From Athripsodes cinereus (taxonomy: Eukaryota > Arthropoda > Insecta > Trichoptera > Leptoceridae): a stretch of DNA of 64,000 nucleotides. The notes beneath the pieces are model-generated. The model made no database searches. It worked only from the letters and a program-made list of their open reading frames with translations, and had not been told where the DNA came from. The translations under genes were made by a program, and so were the position numbers. Below are positions 61,101 to 64,000 of this stretch, one piece after another (position 1 is the stretch's first letter; each line of letters starts with the position of its first letter). The stretch is from assembly GCA_947579605.1 (NCBI GenBank), contig OX388329.1, positions 30,110,693 to 30,174,692 on the forward strand. Direction: 5' to 3'.

Positions 61101-63305
61101 ATAATAAACTTTTAGTCATAAATATTTTCAATTAACTTGTGTCATTGTTGTATTATATTAGGTTCCTATCTGGGCTCAGCGAGTCATCTACATTCAAGGT
61201 TCCTGTCTCAAGGATGGAGATCTGTGTCGTGCTCGCATGAATGAAGCCGAGGCTGTATTTGTGTTAGCAGCACGGAACTATGCAGACAAAACCGCTGCAG
61301 ATGAACACACTATTTTGAGGTTACATTCTTTGTTTTATTTACTACACACTTACATATACATATAATTACAACCCCAAAACAGGGAGGAGTGCAAAATTAT
61401 AGTCGAAGTAAATGGAAGAAAAAGTTCAAATTCTAGTTCTCAGATTTAATGCAACATTTTCAAACATTTCAATTTATTTTTAACCATGTTTTCTACATCC
61501 ATTGTAAGCAAACTCTTCAGACATGTAATAGAGATACTAATATGTACTCTATAAGTGCCTTCATAAGCCTTCACGCAGTGGTTTGGAAATTTGACAACTT
61601 TGATTATAAGTTTTTTTCAATAGATGGCAGTGATTACTACTCTTTGAGCGCAAGGTCAGGTTTGAGTTTAATAATTGTATAAGATATGCTATGAGAGTTG
61701 ATATATGATTCCAGGTCATGGGCTGTAAAGGACTTTGCTCCTAATGTACCCCAGTATGTGCAGATCTTCCGCCCAGAGAACAAACTGCATGTGAAGTTTG
61801 CTGAGTTTGTTGTGTGTGAGGATGAGTTTAAGTATGCCCTGTTGGCCAACAACTGCACTTGTCCCGGAGCCTCCACACTGGTCACCTTGTTGTTACATAC
61901 ATCTAGAGGACAGTGAGTAACTGTCAGATTAATATATTTTTTTACAAGAAAATAATACTTCTTTAGGAAGCACAGGGTAGAAACAAGCCTCTTTAAAAAT
62001 TATGGATTCTGATTAACCTTTTTCTAATTGAAATTCGATGCGATGAGGCATGCCACCCATCCCTGAATATCTTTTTTTTATCGACACGGAAAGGACAATC
62101 TGTGTTTATTATTCACAGTTAGTCCGATTCTCCGGATTTGCTATGATGATATAGTATCTATCTATCTATACCATCACAACATATCCCACACGTAGATTAG
62201 CCAGCAGAGCAGTTGGATGTAATAATCATGCAAGTTGTTCTGTCAGGGCCATCAAAATTAAAACATTCAGAATGGGTGGAAAATCTCATCACTGACTTTA
62301 ATTCTCAGAACCCTTGAGGCACATTGCATTTAAGTCAAAGAGAAATTGTAAATAGTCGCTCACCTGTGGGTAATTTTGTTTCAGAATTTGATATTATTTT
62401 GAAGGCAGTTGGTATTTAAAGACCACAATTGTTCATCATTTATCATGATTATTATTTTTATTCTTAGGGAGGGCCAACAGTCTCAAGAGGAATGGCATCG
62501 CCTATATGGAAAGTGTTCTGGCAATGAGATATATCACATTATACTAGGAGACAGCAGATTCTTTGGAGAATATGAAGGGAAAAGTTTCACATATGCTAGC
62601 TTCCATTCACACAGGAAGTAAGTAAATTATATAATTTTAATAACCTACCACAAGCAAGCTTATTTGATAATTTTTAATCTTTATGTCTATATAGATTGAG
62701 CACTAAAAGTAGTCACAGAAAATCTAAAATATGATGAGAACTACCTAACAATTTTAATACCTTAAGTTTTTATTATGAAAAAACATATTGAAAAATAATT
62801 TCGGTATGTTAAATAACACTTAATCTTATAAAAGATTGGTAAAACATTACCTCTTGTTAGGAGTATAAAAATTATCTTTCACATACTTTGCTTCTATGCA
62901 GGAGAAAATAGTCAGGTATATTTATGATAAAATTTGCTTCTATTGATTAAATATATTTTATAACTAGATATGGAGTTGCTCTGGTGGGAGTACGTCCTTC
63001 AGAGCTTCCTGAATTCTATGAAGAGACTATTCTACTAAATCCCGGCCCACGTCACATTATGAAGAAGACAGATACCTGCTACTACATGAGCATCACAAAG
63101 GAGGAGAATTCAGCATTTGTAGTCAACAGCGGGCAGACCCCAACAACCACGGGGCCCACAGTGGAAGTGCCCCCTTCTCCCATTCCAATGGGCCCCAGCA
63201 CCTCTGGCCCTCCGGCCCCCCCATGTGAGCCACCGCAGTTGACTCTGCAAGGCCCGGGCTCATCCCCAGCCCGCTCGCCCGCTGCTAGCATTGCTCATTC
63301 TGTCT
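49053..63305 (+). CDS. SLO2: SLO2 Na+-activated K+ channel (KCNT/Slack family), 13 exons, 3' incomplete
   Basis: Joined exons (listed separately) encode 653 codons plus one base with no stop. Every junction is GT..AG and every phase agrees. Order: short cytoplasmic N-terminus (1-50), S1 (about 52-75), S2 (about 125-150), S3 (about 155-175), S4-like segment (about 182-200), S5 (about 215-235), pore with TVGYGD at 265-270, S6 (about 278-296), then RCK1 (about 315-600) and a Pro/Thr/Ser-rich linker. The S4 segment has few positive charges, as known for SLO2 rather than SLO1. The family forms tetrameric plasma-membrane K+ channels gated by cytosolic Na+ and Cl-, dampening excitability in neurons and muscle. 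RCK2 and the C-terminus lie beyond 64000. Introns hold many transposon fragments. No promoter could be placed. The family call is very secure; direct similarity to vertebrate KCNT1 is obvious across S1-RCK1. Confidence 0.95.
49162..49538. mobile_element. hAT MITE in SLO2 intron 1
   Basis: 377 bp; ends CAGTGGTTCTTAA / TTAAGAACCACTG with exact 8-bp target duplication TCTTAATG (49154-49161 and 49539-49546). Interior GGGGTTCGGT motifs recur near both ends. No ORF. Confidence 0.92.
49555..50000 (+). mobile_element. LINE group A C-terminal copy in SLO2 intron 1
   Basis: Encodes [52 protein letters not shown] and [19 protein letters not shown], the group A tail. The segment after KVN lacks the expected RLEAFEMW block seen at 2380, so it has an internal deletion. 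Confidence 0.8.
50015..50732. mobile_element. 718-bp MITE with TTAA duplication in SLO2 intron 1
   Basis: Long terminal inverted repeats: GGCCCCCGTTTAGCAAAAACG at 50015 and CGTTTTTGCTAAAGGGGCCCC at the right. TTAA lies on each side (50011-50014, 50733-50736), as for piggyBac-type insertions. The inverted similarity extends inward over about 130 bp (AACAAATTT, CTTGTTGACCC). No ORF. Confidence 0.8.
50836..50881 (-). ncRNA. Hammerhead ribozyme, minus strand, partly decayed
   Basis: Minus strand: stem I TTTGC/GCAAA, core CTGATGA, stem II GAGAAC/GCTTTA (weak), GAAA, short stem III, TC. Core bases are kept but stem II is poor. Confidence 0.6.
50909..50956 (+). ncRNA. Hammerhead ribozyme, plus strand
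   Basis: Stem I ATTTGC/GCAAAT, core CTGAAGA (fits CUGANGA), stem II GAGAGC/GTTTTT (possible only with several G-U pairs), GAAA, stem III AGCC/GGCT, cleavage site TT (after T50950). Confidence 0.7.
51180..51330. mobile_element. Possible hAT element end
   Basis: About 51275-51325 reads TGCCATAGGTTCGCCATCCCTG, which resembles the end of hAT-type elements. I could not find the matching other end or a duplication. Confidence 0.3.
51435..51514 (+). CDS. SLO2: SLO2 exon 2 (pre-S1)
   Basis: Acceptor ACAG at 51431-51434 and donor GTGAGT at 51515. Encodes residues 25-50, including [12 protein letters not shown], the strongly conserved cytoplasmic block just before S1 in the KCNT family. Starts at codon position 3 and ends one base into a Ser codon. 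Confidence 0.95.
51860..51925. mobile_element. Possible hAT element end (second)
   Basis: GCTGGCGGGCCGCAGAAAAT and TTTGTGCATCACTG look like a hAT 3' end. No partner found. Confidence 0.3.
51940..52035 (+). mobile_element. LINE group D short fragment in SLO2 intron 2
   Basis: GAGAAGAATGGTTGATAAAACGTTACGAGATAGAGTGAAGAATGAG matches 58768-58815. Very short. Confidence 0.65.
52518..52690. mobile_element. Degenerate head-to-head hammerhead element in SLO2 intron 2
   Basis: Plus motif at 52605-52650: CTGATGA, stem II GAGAGC/GCTCTT intact, but GAAA reads AAAA. The facing minus motif at about 52535-52585 has TTATGATGAGAGCGGAAACTC with the CTGA damaged. Probably inactive. CACTATGGAATAA at 52669 recurs at 53903. 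Confidence 0.55.
53380..53650. repeat. Unassigned repeats in SLO2 intron 2
   Basis: 53395-53460 (TTCCCGG.ATTAGACTGTTA, ACTTATCTG) recurs at 57595-57690. 53530-53590 (CGGTCCCTCAGTGCTGAGGATCG) looks like a LINE tail. Neither is placed in a family. Confidence 0.4.
53740..53895 (-). mobile_element. LINE group D fragment in SLO2 intron 2
   Basis: The minus strand encodes [20 protein letters not shown], then [14 protein letters not shown]; the 3' simple tail TATCTATC lies at 53710-53738. Confidence 0.8.
54068..54520 (-). mobile_element. LINE group E C-terminal copy in SLO2 intron 2
   Basis: A minus frame (54485-54075) encodes [53 protein letters not shown], ending WREEG. It is an RTE-type reverse-transcriptase tail with a TTAC simple tail. 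Well preserved. Confidence 0.82.
54939..55038 (+). CDS. SLO2: SLO2 exon 3 (S1)
   Basis: Acceptor CACAG before 54939 and donor GTGAGT at 55039. Encodes residues 52-83, starting [10 protein letters not shown] and holding the hydrophobic S1 helix. The final TG joins the T of the next exon to make Cys84. Confidence 0.95.
55422..55620 (+). CDS. SLO2: SLO2 exon 4 (S1-S2 loop and S2)
   Basis: Acceptor CTAG at 55418-55421 and donor GTATCT at 55621. Encodes an extracellular Cys-containing loop and the S2 helix (about residues 85-150), ending LLAYLSYK as in vertebrate KCNT proteins. The reading frame stays open into the intron for a few codons; homology places the end at 55620. Confidence 0.95.
55850..56040 (-). 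mobile_element. LINE group D fragment in SLO2 intron 4
   Basis: CATATTATTCCATTTTTACATACGTATTTTGCTTCTTCCACTTTCATGCAATTTCTCAT matches, in order, the minus-strand group D tail at 18910-18985, with many changes. Confidence 0.6.
56113..56187 (+). CDS. SLO2: SLO2 exon 5 (S3)
   Basis: Seventy-five bases, 25 whole codons, between acceptor TTGCAG and donor GTAAGT. Encodes S3, with the conserved GN.W start and the NT.PF pattern near its end. Too short to stand out as an ORF; identified by homology and phase. Confidence 0.95.
56440..56560 (+). mobile_element. PLE 3' end in SLO2 intron 5
   Basis: GGTGTAGTACA..GTAACTA..AAATA and AAATGTTTCGTGATCACCACAT, TTAGTGCCAA match the PLE end seen (reverse complement) at 655-738. 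Confidence 0.6.
56944..57027 (+). CDS. SLO2: SLO2 exon 6 (S4-like segment)
   Basis: Eighty-four bases, 28 whole codons, acceptor TTTCCAG and donor GTACGT. Encodes [16 protein letters not shown], nearly invariant in the SLO2 family. The segment lacks the regularly spaced arginines of a classic voltage sensor, which fits SLO2 channels being weakly voltage dependent. Confidence 0.95.
57590..57790 (+). repeat. Unassigned repeat in SLO2 intron 6
   Basis: Second copy of the 53395 repeat (TCCCGGAAATAGACTGTTA, GGGACTTATCTGG). No family recognised. Confidence 0.45.
57838..57884 (-). ncRNA. Hammerhead-like ribozyme of another family
   Basis: Minus strand: CTGATGA, stem II GGAGTC/GTCTCC (one mismatch), GAA followed by U, palindromic stem III TACT/AGTA, then A, then GCG pairing with the CGC before the core. 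The usual A15.1-U16.1 pair would be U-A. The downstream text AGTTAATAAAGTCA echoes the other hammerhead elements. Confidence 0.5.
58438..58532 (+). CDS. SLO2: SLO2 exon 7 (S5)
   Basis: Acceptor TTTACAG ends at 58437; donor GTGAAC at 58533. Encodes residues 204-234, opening with NDLHRAM, followed by the hydrophobic S5 helix. The last two bases (AG) complete a Ser codon with the first base of exon 8. Confidence 0.95.
58702..59171 (+). mobile_element. LINE group D C-terminal copy in SLO2 intron 7
   Basis: Open frame ending 59153 ([66 protein letters not shown]) plus a GATA tail. ATAATATAG flanks both sides (58693-58701, 59172-59180), a likely 9-bp target duplication. Very similar to 18868-19395. 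Confidence 0.85.
59569..59752 (+). CDS. SLO2: SLO2 exon 8 (pore and S6)
   Basis: Acceptor TTTCAG ends at 59568; donor GTAATA at 59753. Encodes residues 236-296: the turret with [10 protein letters not shown], the pore helix, the K+ selectivity filter TVGYGD, then S6 ([15 protein letters not shown]). The filter is intact, so the product should conduct K+. Confidence 0.97.
59775..60060 (-). mobile_element. LINE group D fragment in SLO2 intron 8
   Basis: The minus strand encodes [20 protein letters not shown], then [20 protein letters not shown]. The 3' end carries a TATAC tail at 59775-59795. Confidence 0.8.
60109..60336 (+). CDS. SLO2: SLO2 exon 9 (S6-RCK1 linker, RCK1 start)
   Basis: Acceptor TTATAG and donor GTAAAA; 76 whole codons. 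Starts [13 protein letters not shown], the gating-ring linker, then [12 protein letters not shown], the first beta-strand of the RCK1 Rossmann fold, and the conserved [11 protein letters not shown] helix. Confidence 0.96.
60550..61065 (-). mobile_element. LINE group F copy in SLO2 intron 9, 16-bp duplication
   Basis: A minus frame (60923-60564) encodes [60 protein letters not shown] and [20 protein letters not shown], an RT C-terminus. Flanked by exact ACTCTACGAAGGATAT at 60534-60549 and 61066-61081. Young, 5'-truncated insertion. Confidence 0.88.
61162..61319 (+). CDS. SLO2: SLO2 exon 10 (RCK1)
   Basis: Acceptor TTAG ends at 61161; donor GTTACA at 61320. Encodes residues 373-424: the QRVIY strand, the LKDGDL loop, then [13 protein letters not shown]. 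The last two bases begin an Arg codon. Confidence 0.95.
61715..61912 (+). CDS. SLO2: SLO2 exon 11 (RCK1)
   Basis: Acceptor CCAG ends at 61714; donor GTGAGT at 61913. Encodes [18 protein letters not shown], then the PENK.HVKFA and LANNC stretches, ending LLLHTSRG. These are among the most conserved parts of the SLO2 gating ring. Confidence 0.96.
62035..62310. repeat. Two repeat R copies tail to tail in SLO2 intron 11
   Basis: 62040-62160 (+) has CCACCCATCCCTGAATATCT and CACGGAAAGGACAATC. 62161-62310 (-) has CATATCCCACA, CATTCAGAATGGGTGG and CTCATCACTGA. They meet at TATCTATCTATC, so the pair could fold into a long imperfect hairpin in the pre-mRNA. Confidence 0.65.
62468..62617 (+). CDS. SLO2: SLO2 exon 12 (RCK1 C-lobe)
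   Basis: Acceptor TCTTAG ends at 62467; donor GTAAGT at 62618. Encodes residues 492-540 with [18 protein letters not shown] and [17 protein letters not shown], a SLO2 signature. Ends two bases into a Lys codon. Confidence 0.95.
62968..63305 (+). CDS. SLO2: SLO2 exon 13 (end of RCK1 and linker)
   Basis: Acceptor ACTAG ends at 62967; donor GTGAGT at 63306. Completes RCK1 with LLNPGPRH, then D-T-C-Y-Y and [10 protein letters not shown] Pro/Gly/Thr/Ser-rich, higher-GC stretch follows (about residues 585-653), in the variable linker between RCK1 and RCK2. The frame stays open past 63305 for about 60 codons, but these look like intron. Phase 1 at the donor means the next exon, beyond the window, must supply two bases. 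Confidence 0.9.
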
Positions 63306-64000
63306 GTGAGTGTTGTTATTGTGTGCGCTATGGTCAGAATAACAACTCGTCAATACTAATTACTAAATTATGTAATTGGAAACATTTATATCTTGTAAAA
63401 TCATATTATTATACAAAAATACATAAACACTCACACATTTACAATTGTAGTATAAAACAAATTATTTTATACAACAGTATATAAGAACATTGAACATATT
63501 AAGACACATAAATAAAGTTTCATAACCATACAATGTTTGAATAAATAAATCAATATTCTGCTATGAGATACAGTAAGAAACTTGCGTTTCATAAAATGTA
63601 CCTATATTATGTTTGTTTTAACAATGTAATTACTACATTCTGACGATTTGTTAATCAACCAAGAAATTATCCACAGTCAAACAATAAATTCAAATTACAT
63701 TAGGTATTTGAAATTTTTCTCCAAAAAATCTAAAAATATTTTATCGAATAATGATTGTTTATTATCATGTAAAAACTGTTTGATTGTGGAATCAGATATG
63801 CCAAGGACTTCAAAATTACTGTTTTGAAATCCTTAGCATGTTGTGAATATGATACAAATATAGTTTCCAACACACCAGATTAACATATTGAATGAATCAT
63901 AACAAACATATTGTATCCTCTGTGATGTGTATTAATTTGAGAGAGATATCTTTCACCTTGTCAAGTTTTTGTAAATCTTAAAAGAAGAGATCTCTCAAAT
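63306..64000. other. SLO2 intron 13, incomplete
   Basis: No acceptor with a plausible SLO2 exon seen before the window ends. A small inverted pair TTTGAGAGA/TCTCTCAAA lies at 63936-64000. Confidence 0.6.

Noticed and set aside
63306..63484. Continuation of SLO2 reading frame past 63305
   Set aside because: Lacks SLO2 similarity, drops to intron-like AT content, and a good donor GTGAGT sits at the junction.
63936..64000. Terminal inverted pair as a MITE
   Set aside because: Runs off the window edge and is short; no duplication visible.

Overview
This is a eukaryotic, AT-rich, repeat-dominated window, almost certainly from an insect. Lepidoptera is my best guess. The support is short runs of the GTAGGTACCTAC type, tRNA-derived SINEs with a moth-like body, abundant 5'-truncated LINEs and GT..AG introns packed with transposon debris. 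Hemiptera is the main alternative; the order is inference.

Layout. (1) Positions 1-26300 hold no host gene I can recognise. They are layered transposon remains: a Penelope-like element (PLE) with a GIY-YIG ORF and inverted ends, a hammerhead-ribozyme element, many LINE C-terminal fragments, tRNA-type SINEs, small hairpins, and a 2.9 kb hAT-type element with a large internal palindrome that split an older CR1-like LINE. (2) Positions 26312-31246 and 32154-40445 are two complete, young-looking LTR retrotransposons on the minus strand. Their LTRs are identical or nearly so, yet neither has a recognisable gag or pol. The second has 2.5 kb LTRs and an 18-nt primer-binding site for tRNA-Pro. (3) Positions about 41383-48515 hold a nearly full-length jockey/CR1-type LINE. 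ORF1 has a PHD finger; ORF2 has endonuclease and reverse transcriptase. It lies between two inverted copies of a hAT-type MITE rich in a GCGGAT hexamer. (4) Positions 49053-63305 and beyond carry the one host gene, SLO2, the Na+-activated large-conductance K+ channel (KCNT/Slack family), plus strand. I reconstruct 13 coding exons whose splice phases all agree. They run from the start methionine through S1-S6 and RCK1 into the linker before RCK2. The rest of the C-terminus lies beyond the window.

In the feature list LINE fragments are grouped A-G by their C-terminal protein sequence; the letters are mine. Nearly all are the last 100-170 codons of reverse-transcriptase ORFs, the usual result of 5' truncation. 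A short dispersed repeat, here called R, shares its 3' end with LINE group D, which suggests a SINE/LINE partnership.

The most interesting material is a set of hammerhead ribozyme cores, several in head-to-head inverted pairs inside small inverted-repeat elements, two of them in SLO2 introns. Next come the two gene-less LTR elements, the R/D pairing, and several insertions with exact target-site duplications that give an order of events.
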